A DNA stretch of 64,000 bases from Nepenthes gracilis. Lineage: Eukaryota > Streptophyta > Magnoliopsida > Caryophyllales > Nepenthaceae. Position numbers and translations under genes: made by a program. The DNA lies in assembly GCA_033239525.1 (NCBI GenBank), contig BSYO01000004.1:20002037-20066036 (forward strand), given 5' to 3'. Position 1 is the stretch's first letter, and every line of letters begins with the position of its first letter. Below, piece after piece: positions 11,822 to 24,504 of this stretch. Below the pieces are notes generated by a model, which was not told the DNA's origin, did no database searches, and saw only the letters and a list, made by a program, of their open reading frames with translations.

Positions 11822-13566
11822 TCGGCCTTCGCAGGACTGGTCTTCGAGTTATGTAGTGGCAATACATTCATCTTTGCCATGAATTTCACGGCAGAGGACG
11901 ACCTACGCTCAGGGCTTTTTTCACATTGCACTTCCACGGCCCCAATTTAGTGTGTTCTTGGGCCTGGGTCAATTGCTACCAATCCTACCATTTGTGTTTT
12001 CATTTTGGATGTTCTTATTCATTCTCTTTCACATTTGGAATTTGAGTAATGTGGAAGACTCTTTATATTATTGATAAAATATTATTAAGAATATATTATT
12101 AATTTATCTTTTTATTTTATATTAATTCGTTAGTATAATTTGACAAATAAAATATTATACCATTAATGATATATTAATAACATTTCCTAGCAAAAGTTTT
12201 GGGAATTGGTGCTACAAGTCACTATAATAAATTCCATCTTAGAATAACTATACTACAAGTAACATGTCTTAATTATGTATAAACTGAATCTTGAACCTTT
12301 AATTAGCATCTTAGGATAAAGTTGTTTGAATAAGTTAGACTATTTATCATAGTATTAGAAAGCCCTTGATTTAAAACATATAAACTTCATTCGTATATTT
12401 AAATTAATGCTTGGAGCTCAATAAACATTTGCTTAAATGAGGTGTATTAGAGTGTATTGTTTTTCTTTAATCATAACATGTATGGCTTTTTTTTTAAAGT
12501 TATGAGTTACACTATTATAAATTCTACTCCTAATGAACAGATTATTTAGAGATTTATTTGATTTTCATATAAAAACTTACACCAACAAAAAAAATTAAAA
12601 AGACACAAGAGACGGTGTCTAATAGATGCATGAGCGGACACTCATGTGTAAGAATAAATGTATCAATATTTGAGAAAATACATGTATATTGGTAACATAA
12701 TAGGTGAGGCCCTTATATGCCAAGGGCACACTCATGCATAGCATTTGCTACTATTTGTACCTAATATACATGTGTGTCGACATCATTACAAATGATGTTG
12801 TGGGATTTTTAAGATAAGATTTAATATTATTTTCAACACACAGATACTACATAAAGAGTTTTGAGATAAGAACTGATATTATTTTTAACACACAAGACAC
12901 TACACAAAGAAAGAGAAGAAAGATAAGAAAAAATATTAAGAGTTCAATATCCAATTGAAATCCAACTCAAATTTTCTTTCTTGTCAAATTTAAGTATGTT
13001 ACTCTAATTTTATTTTTCGCATATATCATCATTTGATTACTCGTTTACTCAGTGTGTTTTCTTAGCAGGTTGTTATATTAATTGAAATTATATTTAATTG
13101 GACATTCATACAAATTATTGTAAACAAATCTCAAATGATGTTATATTTATAATTAAATATTTTTATAGTGAATCTTTTTAGAATTTATCTAGTAATTTTT
13201 TATTTGATTAATAAGTTTTTTATGTTAAATATTATTGTATAACTTTATATGGTTTCTGTAAAATTTTATTTCTTATACTTTCACAATATTTAGTAACTAC
13301 GATTGTCAAAAAATTTAAAATATATTTCTATTACGTCGACTGTATGGGTAATATTGCCTTAAGAAATCCTAACAATCTTAAGCTTGAGCTTCTACTTAGA
13401 AGAGTTAATTTTTTTTGTAGTAATGGGTTTTTATGCTATTTAAACAAGTTCTCCCCCCAAAGTCGATACTTTGAATAAAAATTAAAGAAGTGAGAAAATG
13501 CTAAAAATTTATGGGTTAGGTAATGCAAATGGAAAGCCCCAGCCAGAGACATGATGCACAGGCCAC
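11822..13566. other. AT-rich intergenic stretch
   Basis: The first 150 bp hold the presumed 5' UTR and promoter of the minus-strand plastid-protein gene; no TATA box is evident. At 12805-12912 two imperfect ~54-bp units (each holding 'gataag...tattattttcaacacaca...actacataaag') lie in tandem. I see no gene in the rest. Confidence 0.5.
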
Positions 13567-14608
13567 TGTTGGGGTCGGAAGGGGCGTCCGGACAGAATAA
13601 TAAATAGTGAAAGGAAAGAGGAAGAAGAAGCACACGCTGGTTTAGGTGGAAACCCTTATGGACCAATGAAAAACTATGGGAGTAGGTCGACAACAAATCC
13701 ACTATGTAAAATAGGTTACAAACCTCTAAGATGGAGTATCCGCTACACACCCGAGAATAATAAAGAAAAACCTCACGGGAGTAAACGGAAAATACTCTAC
13801 TCTTTTACTCTCTGTTTTCTTTTTTCTCTTTCTCACTGGTGGTGCACTCCTCTCTTGTTCCTTCACCATTGGATTTTCCCTCCTTACACTTTACCGTGTT
13901 TGGATGCTTTCTTTCTTTCTCAGCTTTCTGCTCAACTCCTTTTCTCATGCATGCCCAGCATGCATATATATGACGGTCTGCCTGGAGACCTTCAACCAAT
14001 AGGCAGGTTGCACCTGCCACCTGTTCTGCAACCTGCCAACAACTTTACCCACTAACTCTACAATCCTGCCACCTGCACGGACGACGCATCCGCTATATGT
14101 CTGCCACCTGCTCTGCTGTCCAACAACTTGTTGCCAGCTGTCCCCTGCCTGTCTGTACCCTTTGGCTATCACAAGAGTTTTCTGATGTTCCTTGATTGAT
14201 TTCATACCAGTAATACTAACTGGTAAATTCTTTCTTCCCATCCGGTCAACATATTGACCGACAACTCAAAGGTGCTCCAATATTTTCTATTCCGAAAATA
14301 CTATCAGAAAATCGTCTCCCGATTTTCTTTCCAACCTCATCCGGTCAACCTTCTGTTGGCCATCCTCCATAACCATCTGGTCAACCTTCATATTGACCGT
14401 CTTTGCTACCCGTTTGCCTTCCAGCAGCAATTCTGTAGCTTTTAGACGGTCAACCTCCCGTTGACCGGATTCAGCTGGCCGTCTGCCGGTCAAACTTCAT
14501 TGACCATTTTTGCCTTCCAGCCGGTCAGCGTATGTTGATCGGCTAATGTACTCCGATAACAGATTAGTTTATTGAAATCACCCACAAGGGAGTGACCATA
14601 TTCCAACA
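13567..14608 (-). mobile_element. Solo LTR, copia type (1042 bp), related to the 35-47 kb array
   Basis: The edges are TGTTGGGGTC at 13567 and ATTCCAACA ending at 14608. They are flanked by GCCAC (13562-13566) and GCCAT (14609-14613), a near-perfect 5-bp target duplication. The phrases tctcactggtggt and cccacaagggagtgacca are shared with the LTRs of the array at 35.4-46.7 kb, which fixes the minus orientation and the copia type. A TATA-like catatatatgac lies at about 13964. There is no internal region next to it, so it is a solo LTR left by LTR-LTR recombination. Confidence 0.8.
14244..14505. promoter_or_regulatory. Cluster of nine W-box cores in the LTR U3
   Basis: TTGACC or its complement GGTCAA occurs at 14244, 14254, 14343, 14379, 14393, 14448, 14461, 14488 and 14500. 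Several pairs form inverted repeats such as ggtcaacatattgacc. TTGAC(C/T) is the binding core of plant WRKY transcription factors. In minus orientation the cluster is in U3, about 280 bp upstream of the TATA-like site at 13964. Function is inferred. Confidence 0.7.
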
Positions 14609-15229
14609 GCCATGAGGGGTAAGCCAAGTGGGATTTGGGCACCCATCATCGTGCCTCCTGGCCTCGCACTGCCATCGCATAATCCACGATGAATATACGA
14701 TGGCTCTTAAATTTTTTAAATCTAATATCCTAATTTTTTATTTAAAAATGATTTAAAAAATATATAAATAGTTATTTTTTATTCTTTTTATAATATCTAA
14801 ACATCTCACAGCTCTTCTATAAACATAAAAAATAATCAATTTTTTAAAAATATTTCTGGAACATATTTGATCGAGAGTGATAATAAATACATTATTATAT
14901 AAAATTAAAATTGTAGAGGACTTTGTAACAGTGAGTGAGTTCAGTCTCCCACGGATCATGCAAACAGTCAACGGCAACAGTTTCCCAAATGGGTCCCTCA
15001 ATCAAGTCAAAATAGTACATTAAATAAAGTGAAGACGACTTTATCACCAGAGCTGCATGTCTCTTCTGAAGGAAGCATCTCTTAACAGTGTCTCCGGGAT
15101 CGAAAATCTGTTAAAATAAATTTATCAATATAGATTGATAAATAAAATAATATATAATAAAATATATCTAAAGTATATTAAAATATTGACACTATTCAAG
15201 CAAGGAAGACCATTTCCTTCCTGTCTCCC
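14609..15229. other. EPFL upstream region
   Basis: AT-rich sequence between the solo LTR and the TATA box of the EPFL gene. No other gene or clear element is visible. Confidence 0.5.
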
Positions 15230-15237
15230 TATAAAAG
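15230..15237 (+). promoter_or_regulatory. TATA box of the EPFL gene
   Basis: TATAAAAG lies 245 bp before the EPFL start codon. A start site near 15260 would give a 5' leader of about 215 bp. Confidence 0.6.
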
Positions 15238-15474
15238 TTGACGTCTATAATTTTATAATGTCTGAAAATAAATTTTACTTTAGAAAATTTAGAAAGAACA
15301 AAATTATATGGGTCAGATCCATATCTATTACACAAAGCAAACAATATACAATCATATTAAGTAAAATCCACACACACTCCCTCTTTCTCTGTTTGGCACG
15401 CCATTTCCTTGGTGAAAAGCAACGATATTTATATCCATCATTCAGTTCCTTGTCTCCCTCACTCTCAGTGACCA

Positions 15475-16479
15475 ATGGCTCCAGCAAGAAGGCATCACCA
15501 TATAATCAGAGTTGCAGCCACTTTGGCTTTCATCACTTCCCTCTCAGTGCTAACTTCCAAATCAGGTAAGAAAAACGCACCCCCACTGTCTAATTTGATG
15601 GTAGATCCAGATTAAAGCATGGGTTTTTGGGTTTTTCCTTTTTTCGATCTCGTTTACTATGCTATTATAAATGGGGTTCTAAGTTCTTCTTATCTCTCTG
15701 TACTCATCGATGCTCTTTTTTTTTAATCTCTTTTCTGTATTTTTGCTAATTTAGGTATGAGTTAGTAGCAGTTGGGTAGCATTATGCTTCATATTTTCCT
15801 TTCATTTGAGAACTATTATGTTCTTCTAGTGCTTATATAGAGTGTTTGCTTGTATATGGAGTGTTGAGAGTGTTTGCTTGTATATGGAGACTTTTGTCAT
15901 AAATTCAATTTGCTTACCAAAAAATTTGATTTTTTTTCCCTGTTACTATATATTCTACTAGATTATAAAATTTTTCTTAGACCTTTGTCTGTTTATTTTA
16001 ACTTTTAATTTTTAAGGCTATTTACTTTTTAAATGGTATTAGGTTAGTTTTATTGATCAAGTGACCTCAAATTTAATTTTTAAAATTTTTATTTTTATAT
16101 TTCTTTTATAGAATAAACGTACATGTACTTAATCTGTACATTAACTCTTAAATATTTGATTCAGGCAAACTGTTTATTTAATTGGTTAAACTTTTATGTT
16201 TGTTATTTTCTCGATAATTTAAACTGGCTGCATGCAGTTGGGTTGGCATCTTCTTCAAGTGACATGATGAGGGCAAAGGAGAAGGTGTTGGGATCGAAGC
16301 CACCGGGGTGCGAGAACAAATGCAAGAGTTGCAAGCCTTGCATGGCAACGCTCGTTGTTCCTCCTCATCAGGTGAAGAGATCATCCTATCATGGAGACGA
16401 TGCTGATGCAGATGCTGATGATATCTACTATCTCCTATCATGGAAGTGCAAATGTGGGAACAAGCTCTTTCAACCTTGA
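15475..16479 (+). CDS. EPIDERMAL PATTERNING FACTOR-like (EPFL) secreted peptide, two exons
   Basis: Exon 1 is 15475-15565 and exon 2 is 16238-16479. Donor TCAG/GTAAG and acceptor TGCAG join in phase 1, giving 110 residues. Residues 13-34 are a hydrophobic signal segment. The mature C-terminus carries GSKPPGCENKCKSCKPC (49-65), then ATLVVPPHQ, an acidic loop (84-92, alternating Asp and Ala) and the end SWKCKCGNKLFQP. Six cysteines (55, 59, 62, 65, 101, 103) match the EPF/EPFL knot. EPFL peptides act outside the cell on ERECTA-family receptor kinases, with TMM in some contexts, to control stomatal spacing and organ growth. The TLVVPPHQ and YYLLSWKCKCGNKLFQP phrases suggest the EPFL7/EPFL8 side of the family rather than EPF1/2, STOMAGEN or EPFL4-6; that placement is from memory. 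The exons are intact and a TATA box precedes them, so the gene looks functional. Confidence 0.93.
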
Positions 16480-18905
16480 TCGATTTGTTCCATCCTTTCC
16501 ATCTTATTGAATATTATTCAATCTCCCCCCTTGGGTTTGAAATATTTGATATATCGTATGCTTATTTTACTTATCAAATTCTATTTTAATTAGACTCCAT
16601 AATATATAATAGTTGTACTCTTTCTTTCTCGTTCATATGTAGATACAAAAAGAAAATAACTAGGTCCAACGTAAAAAGGTTGAATTAAAGTTGTATCTTC
16701 GTCCAAGAGATTGATCATGAAATCAAATCTACATACTGGTTCAAAAAGGCCAAATTAACTAAACTTAGAATTTCAAATGATCACACAAGCCAAAGCACAA
16801 TTATAATAACAATACAATAAATAGGATAAACCAGTAGAGACAGATCAAAGACATATAGATTGTTAGATTTAACATTCATCCATTTTTTTCAGTAGCTCTA
16901 TAGAATCAATCTTGACTCAATATAGAACTCTTTAACTATGATCTCATCAACAATTCTTTAAGCAAGTAATTGTAAACATAACAATTATCAATCATTTTGT
17001 ATAACTATTTAAAACAGAAGAAACCCCCCTCAAGAGAAAAATAACCAAGAACTCCTAAAGAAGTTATTTAACTATTATAAGGACGAACAGAAACTCTCTA
17101 TGAAATTATTTAATTGTCTCATAAAATCGGCTGAACATCCTCGAAAAAGTAAAATCCTTTGTCACAAAAAAAGGTATCTCAAAAATCTTTAAGTTCACTA
17201 CTGAAAAAGTCTTCAGTTTTATGAGTTCAAAAGTATGTCATATATTTCCTACAACACTAAAGCCTGTATTCCAAAAGGATAGAAACTTATTTTTCAAAAC
17301 ATTTTTGTTCCCTAAAATTATCTAATCATAGAACATTTTTCAAAACATCTTTATTTTTCAAAAGAAGAATTTATTAATGGACGAGGTTTTTTTTTTTTTT
17401 TTCTCAAGGAATAAGTTTGGTGCCAAGTTTTTTAATGATAACATAAGTTATTAATAGTAATCGTATTAAATACATTATTGTAGTTAATCTTGTTATTATA
17501 TTAATATAAATAATATCAATAATGAAAGAAATATTTTACTGTATAAAAAATGTCCTTTTGGAATTACACGATTGGAACTTGACCTTTACACCTTCTTATT
17601 TGTTGTAAATTCGAATCTCATCACTTTCTCATCTATCTTATTAGCCTTTTTTATTTTTACAAAGAATATTTATTAAATTTTTATTTATTTATAATATTAG
17701 CAAAACTTTTATATTCAGTAATACACCCTCTGATCTATGTAAATTATTAATACAAAAACTTTATCCATATAGCCATCATATTCTATAATTACATAATAAA
17801 CTTTCATATCTAAGTCTTACAATACCATGCCTATCATTACTTTAGAATATATGATTACTTCATTATTGATCTAAAAAGTTAGAAGAAAAATACTTGAATT
17901 AAATGCCCAATAAATAATTATCCAATTAGAAATACAATAATAATAAAAAAACATCATATATAAAATCTAAAATATAATCACTAACAACATCATGTATTGT
18001 AATGACATATTTTACTAAAAGAGATTTTATAGAAAAAATTTGTAATGATTATATTTCTACCATTGCAAACATAACGATAATGTATTTACATCTCATGAGT
18101 TGGTTAAATTACTCAAACTATTATTCATCGCTCTACTAGACAATGCTAAGAGCCTCTCATCACACATTTGTGATTTGACTAGTGAATAAATTTTTAATTA
18201 TTCCAAATTTTTATATCATAATATAATACACATAGATTTTATAAGAGAAATAAATATATCAACAAAATTAACGAAATGACATTAATATCAAATAGTATAG
18301 ACTATACTAAGATATCCTGGTGTCCACTTTATCTGAATAAAATAGTATTTTTATATATTTTTTCTTTAAATTATTTATAAAATGTAAAAAGAAATATTAC
18401 ACTAGATAAAATTATAACATGCAGTATCGAAAATCCATATAATGATAATTTTATGTTATTTTATTGTGTAGTTTATTTACCCCATACCAAAGTTGGCTAT
18501 TAAAATTAGAAAGGTGAGTGAAAATTAAGGATGTATGAATATAATTTCAAATATTATACTAATGTCTAATAAGAAATTAAAAAGATCTCTTAATAGCCTA
18601 TTGTGCTATTTATTTTTTTCAAATATCAAAATTAAATATATATTTTCTTCAATAGCATACAATAGCGCAACGAACATGCTCACGGCTCCCCTGCACTATG
18701 TACAATGCCCCACAAAGAACCTTAACAGTGGCCGATGCTCTGTTTTTCTGTGGATTTTGCCGTAGTCCTTCTTTCTCAAAATTCGACTTATTCTCTAACA
18801 TTTGAAATTTGACTTGTTCTCTAACATTTGATTCGTAATATTTACTGGAACTATCATATATGATTTTTACATAACTAATAACATCACATTTATAAAACAA
18901 ATTAA
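16480..18905. other. AT-rich stretch, no gene recognised
   Basis: It starts with the EPFL 3' UTR. The rest is AT-rich, with a poly-T tract at about 17387-17402. A more GC-balanced island at 18655-18770 stands out but shows no coding or RNA signature that I recognise. Confidence 0.45.
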
Positions 18906-19358
18906 TGCATTTTGAGAACCTTAATTAATGTACGAATTAGGGAGTCACTTTATCACGCTTAAATACTTGAATTGTAATGGGTCTGATTTTTATAATTTTA
19001 AATTTAAATCTTGTGCATCATAATAAAATAATATAAGGTATGGGGTATATGAAATTCGCTTTCTAATATATCATTTGATACTCAAATTAGTGATCGTTTT
19101 ATTTGGATGAGAAAAATATAAGAAAATGGATGTAAGAATTTATAGATGATGGATATGAGTATTTGTATGGAGGGCAATACTCCTTTTTGTGCACTTATTT
19201 AGTAAAGTGGCTTTAGTATTCTTGCACGTGTTTTATGGAGTGCCTTTTGTGTTTTTGCACCCGTCTAGTGGAGTGTGTTTATCTTGTCATCGTTCTCAAA
19301 TGTCGTTTTTGTCCTCTCGTTTTGTTGTCGTCCCCTTTTCTCTGGGGGAGAGGGTTTA
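18906..19358 (-). repeat. 3' LTR of the Tat-like element, distal part
   Basis: It matches the right LTR block by block: gaattagggag...tatcacgcttaaata here against gaattaaggag...tatcatacctagatgcttaaata there, through the tgtgcact...gtggctt units to cgttttgttgtcgtcc. It breaks off at gagggttta where a foreign LTR is inserted. Confidence 0.8.
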
Positions 19359-21486
19359 TGTAAGGCTCGAGTCCGAATATTATTATAATCTTAATTAATT
19401 AAATTAATATAATTAAAATTGAGACTAAATGGTGATAAAAATTGGGTCAAAAGTGAAAGCTGGATTGGATTACTGATAGAAGCCTGATTGACACCTAAGT
19501 GTCAAAACCCGTAGGGTCAACGCCTAAGGGATGCCTAGTCAGTACTTGACAGCACGTTGACAGAATGTGCGCATTGAATACACACCCGAAGGATACTCGA
19601 GCCTGCTGTAGTAGTGGGTCAAAGCTCGATGTGCGCTTAACTAATGTTTGAGTATCACTCAGTATAAATAGTAAAATTCAACTAATTTTTATCATTTTTC
19701 TCAAAAATTTTGAGAAAGAAGAGAGAATGAGACGAGAAAAAGAGAGAAGGAGAAATGAGGCCTTAGAAGCTCAAACTAAGTGGATTCAGGCTAGAATTTC
19801 GTGAGAATTAAGTCAAGATAAGTGTATTCCAAGTTTTTCTTTACTTATTGTTGTTGTTTGCTAAATTCTTTGAGTATTTTTAATTCCAATGCTCACATAT
19901 GTCATGATTTCAAAGTTATAATGTTATTATTTAACATATATATGTAATTCTCTTCATTTTGTTATAAAAATATATAAAATTCATATCTAAACTCAAGTTT
20001 ATGGTGTACTTTAGTTGTTTTTTGCAAATGTTCCTTCGTGCATATCTAAAAACTTGATATTATACTTCTACAAGTTTAATATTCATACTTAATATTTTTG
20101 CATGATTATAAAGTATTAAAAATAAGTTTCTACATGTTAATTTATACATTACATGTACTAAAATCCAGTAGAATATTTTGCATGTTTACTAATTTCTACG
20201 TCATACTAAATTTTCTGGAATTATCATACTAAATTTACATTCTATACTTTAAAATTTATTATGGCTAAGTCTTTGTACAAGTTTAAGTATGAATAGACAA
20301 AATTTTGAAAGAAAACTCTAAAATTATATCATGAATTATGATCATTTTTTTTTAGAATTGAGAGAATTATGAAAGAAGAGGAAATGTGTAAAGTTTTTCT
20401 TAGAATAGGCATTGGACCATGAATTTATTTCAGCGAGTAGTATATTATGGTATACTTTAATATATTATAGTGGTATATTGAGGTTCGAACCTATCAACCG
20501 TGAGTGAGAAGTGGCATTCGACCTAATTTATAAGGTTATATATATGATAACCCTCCTTCGAATTTTGAATAATAGAGTACAACCTTTGATTGTTGGAAAA
20601 CAAATATAATTTGAGTTTTAATTATTCACTTATTTAGTTAGTAAAACCTATTGGCCTTTGGTCCTTAATAAAATTAGTGTTTAGCATGTTTTGATGATAA
20701 AAAAATGATTAAAAGCGTGAAAAGAATTATAATCTGAATTTCCTACATAAGTATTTTAAAATTTTAATGTTATTGTATCAGATCATGATATATTATTATT
20801 TTGATATATTTTAAATACAAATTATATATAATCCTTTGTTAAATTATATACATTGTTAAATTTTTGTCTCACTCATTGTTTCTATTTTACTAATTGTTTC
20901 AAATAAGAAATTCGGATACATATAGGATGATCAGGACTAACAGATGTAGCTGTTTGAAGAGCTTAGATTAGAAATTATGAAATTCAAATGTTGTTTTATA
21001 TTTTCAGACATCTTTGATATGTTGTATTGATTTTTTAGGCAGCTTTAAAATATGTTTAATGATGTACTTTAGTTTGTGTGCAGATTATAGACAACTTTAG
21101 TGATACTTTATTTTAATCAGATTGTGTTAATGTATGTAAGATGTCCTGAGTCATCGGATGTATTTTTGTTCTATATGGTTTGAAATGTCAGGTTGTTGAT
21201 AAGTTTGACTATGTTATGGGTTTTATTTTAGCAGGTTGTGTACTTTAATATTTGGTGATAAGTATAACTCTTTACGTGATGTTTAACGTCGTGGTTAGGG
21301 TTAGTGTCAGAACCACATAATAATGTAGCACATATTTGGATATTGTGTACGGGTTATATTATATTATTGTGGTCAGTTGAGGTGTCGATGTGAAAATCAC
21401 GTCCGAATATTAATTAAATAATAATTTAGTTAATTAGTAATAATTGGTTAAGTGTTAATGACGGGATTCAGATTTAGTACATGACA
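19359..21486 (+). mobile_element. Solo LTR (2128 bp) nested in the 3' LTR
   Basis: It starts TGTAAGGCTCGAG and ends ACATGACA. It is flanked by GTTTA (19354-19358) and ATTTA (21487-21491). The uninterrupted copy at 30.59 kb reads gtttatttata, which confirms the insertion point. It contains no recognisable coding sequence. Part of it recurs at 24505-25351. Strand is nominal. Confidence 0.75.
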
Positions 21487-21844
21487 ATTTATTTATAGTA
21501 AGAGGTGTCATTTGGTTGGCGGGCATCTGGAATCAATGTATGAAAATAATGCTGCTTTAAATCAATAGTAAGGGGAGTTACTTGCTTGTGTAACGGTCAC
21601 TTCCATTCAATGGTAAGGCCACCTAGCTACCAGATATTGGATTGCTCGACTACAATTTGTATTCAGCTATTAAGTTGCTTATTATGACCCTTTAATATCT
21701 GACTGTTCAGGTCATACCCTTTGATTCATGCGTTTTTGCGCCATTTGCTTAATGAGTTTTGTGATATCTTTTATTGGGCCGTCAGTATTTGAGTCTCTTA
21801 TTTACTAGTGCTTTGGATTGATTCGTTCCTGGTCATACTCATCA
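21487..21844 (-). repeat. 3' LTR of the Tat-like element, proximal part
   Basis: It resumes with tttatagtaagaggtgtcatttggttggcggg, matching the right LTR at 30590 onward (phrases gtcatttggttggcgggc and ccattcaatggtaag). It ends ctcatca at 21844, corresponding to cctatca at 30900. Confidence 0.8.
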
Positions 21845-22289
21845 CAAACCCTCATGTTGGGAGGTTTAAATCTCAACTCCTAACATGTCATTGATGGGAT
21901 GTTAGCTATAACTCCATCAATTTGCGCCTCTTCCATAGATATTCTACTAATTTGGGATCTTATTTGACAGGATTTTATTCATTGCCATCAAAGTTGTGGT
22001 TCAATATCTCTTTGAGTTGAATGCCCATTAAGCACTCTTCTCGATTATAAATTACGAAGTTCTCTTTGCTTTGTATCATGAGGCGTTCCTTGTCTTGCCC
22101 AGTGGTGTGATTGTCTTGAGCCAACATAGTGCCTTTGATGACACAAGCCGAAGTCGATGGATGCTCTCTTCAAACTTTTGAAGTTAGGATTTGAATATAT
22201 GCTTGAAAATTATCTTGATTACTCTCTTTCATATGGGAAACCGTATTGCCAAAACCAGGCCTCCATTGTTGTGAAAAGGTTCCTAGTTT

Positions 22290-24502
22290 TGGCAGATGAT
22301 TTTTATAGTCGCCTCACCCCATGGAACCATTGAAATTCCTAGGGAGAGGGCCTTTTTTTTCTTCTTTTACATCTGTTCAAAAGCCAGGCCTACGTGTTGT
22401 AGTAGTATTCATATCTCGTTGATGCTTGTGGAGGTGATCGAGATGGTTGTTGCCGATTTGGGTGGACGATTTTCTTTTCATTCTCTTCGTTCTCATGGTT
22501 CCTCTAGTACAATTCGTATTTGAGTATTTAGAAATAAGAGAATATTTTTTCACTCAAGTCGCTGTTCTATATCTTCTTTATTCTCTTTCAGATTATACTT
22601 ATACTATTATAAGTTTATACATTGTGAAACGAATCAATAAATAGAACTGCCCAAATGATATTCTTTGTTCTTTGCATAGTTTCAATATTATTGTATTCTC
22701 TAAATAGTTGATACACTTGAAAGTTACTTTTTGCTGTTTAACTTTTGGCAATTTGACAATTTGGACCTTTAACTACTTAGTCTCTTAACAATCTAACGTG
22801 TAATAATTTACTTTGAACACTCTGTTTATGCATCCATAAATCAATCGAATCAATTTTTACTCGAGCAGTGTTAGGATCTCTTATCACCAGTCTATCACTT
22901 TGAGAAACAATATGTCAGGGTATCATAACTTGTATGATACTACAAATGCACTAATTTGGGCACCAAAGCTAGCAGCTATTAGTCTAATGCACTAGGAGGC
23001 ATTGTGTTAGGTCATCATTACTATTGCAGTGAAACAGATGTGCCGTAGCACTCCTCAGTGTGGGCATATGTCTCAACCATTATGACAATGTGCCTCTTTA
23101 GTGCCTTTAGATGATGTTGTTTTTGGGCCAAATTATTTGTTATTCAAACTGTGGCGCTCTTTCGCTTTTTCACTACTTCACATTTTGCACCTTTCAGCCC
23201 TAATTTGCTATTTTCTTCTTGTTTCCATAACTCCTCGAGTAACCTCTAAAGGCATCGCTGTGATCCCATCTGTTCTCACTTGTGAGAATGTAGATGACAT
23301 TTACAATAGATTTTATATCCCTATTAGTGTGCCCTATTGGGTTCCTTTGTTTGATAAGAGAGCCTGCTCTTATCGATTTGAATTTATCACAATTTATGAG
23401 ATCAACCTGAAGGAAAGCCTTTGCATTCCCTTCATAGGAGACTATATGATTTTCTAGTGGCCCTTCAGGTTTATATTACGTGCTTCTATCTCAATATTAT
23501 TAGATATTTGATTTTTTTGTGCGTCTTCCTTCACCGTTCGAAGCTTCTCCTGGTTGCTCGACGTCAAAGCTATTTTCTGCTTCAATCGAGAGGTTGAATG
23601 GATTTCATTTACCCTCGTAAAAAGTTTATAATAAGTGAGGGTAATCCAGATTCAGTAAATGGTAGAAATGACTGATTTTTTTATGTTGAGGTCCCCCCCG
23701 GCTGAACCCTCTCCAACAGATGGGGTATGGTGGATCCCACCTATTCTAAAGATGTCATAGAGAACGCGTTTCGCATGGCTTGACCATTGACTGAGTTGAT
23801 TGAGAAAAATACCATCATATTCTAGAGGACGAATAATTTTTTGACACAGCAGGCATTTGATGAGGTTGGTTGGGAAGTGAGAGTGAAAGGAGATGCTATC
23901 GTTGACATGCCTCTCTGTTGGCCAAAGAGAAAATCGGGAGAACTTTCCATACAAGAGTCTCTTAAAAGGGTGACTGGAAGGATATAACCCCTCCTATCTT
24001 CCTCGAGCGACTATGATAGGGCAATTGATGAGGCCTATAATGAGATGATCGCATTGAAAGCCCAATTTTTGAAAAGGTGCCCAGATTCATTGAGTGAGAT
24101 GAGGCTTCATTATCAACTACTTTAAGAATAAATGACCCCATTGCCTATGGATTGAATGAACTAATCAATACTCCGTTTATGGTTGAGTACGGGGTCCCAA
24201 TTTTGATTAACCTGTCGCCCGATGAGCCTATTTCCAAACCTCTTGTTGCATTTGCTGTGGAGTTTGATAATAATGATCAGGCAGTAGAAGATTTTCTTAA
24301 AAATAATCTAGAGGTTCGTAAAGTAGAGGAAGTTTCTCATACTGACGCTTCAGTATCTAGACAATCGAACGACTCGGGTGCTTTTTCTCCTCCACCAGGA
24401 TTCAAAATCCCTCTTCAGTGTAATGCTTTACCTTTTTTATGCTGGAAGACTCCACCCATCTTTGAGTCTGGGACATCTCCTGGTCTAACCTATTATTTAT
24501 AG
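22290..24502 (+). pseudogene. Antisense additional ORF of the Tat-like element (putative 'Transposase_28' domain)
   Basis: Open segments on the strand opposite to pol lie between integrase and the 3' LTR. The segment 23101-23457 contains FYIPISVPYWVPLFDKRAC, FITIYEINLKESLCIPF: the pattern 'Y.IP..V....P...DRA......F..VY...L..GLR.P' of the domain annotated in plants as putative gypsy-type transposon (PF04195). The segment 24152-24502 is an acidic tail. Extra antisense ORFs in this place are known from Tat-lineage elements such as Grande. Function is unknown. Frameshifts separate the segments, so it is inactive. A related ORF lies at 52680-54100. Confidence 0.6.
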
Positions 24503-24504
24503 GT

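Noticed and set aside
13436..14493. Multiple long frames on both strands
   Set aside because: They fall in the solo LTR and its edge; non-coding repeat with biased composition.
16178..16441. His-rich frame antisense to the EPFL exon 2
   Set aside because: A shadow of the EPFL codons on the opposite strand.
17570..17640. Second B-box-like gtaaattcgaatctc
   Set aside because: No A box or tRNA arms; isolated motif.
23652..23954. Minus-strand 100-codon frame
   Set aside because: It lies opposite the antisense ORF region and has no recognisable motif.
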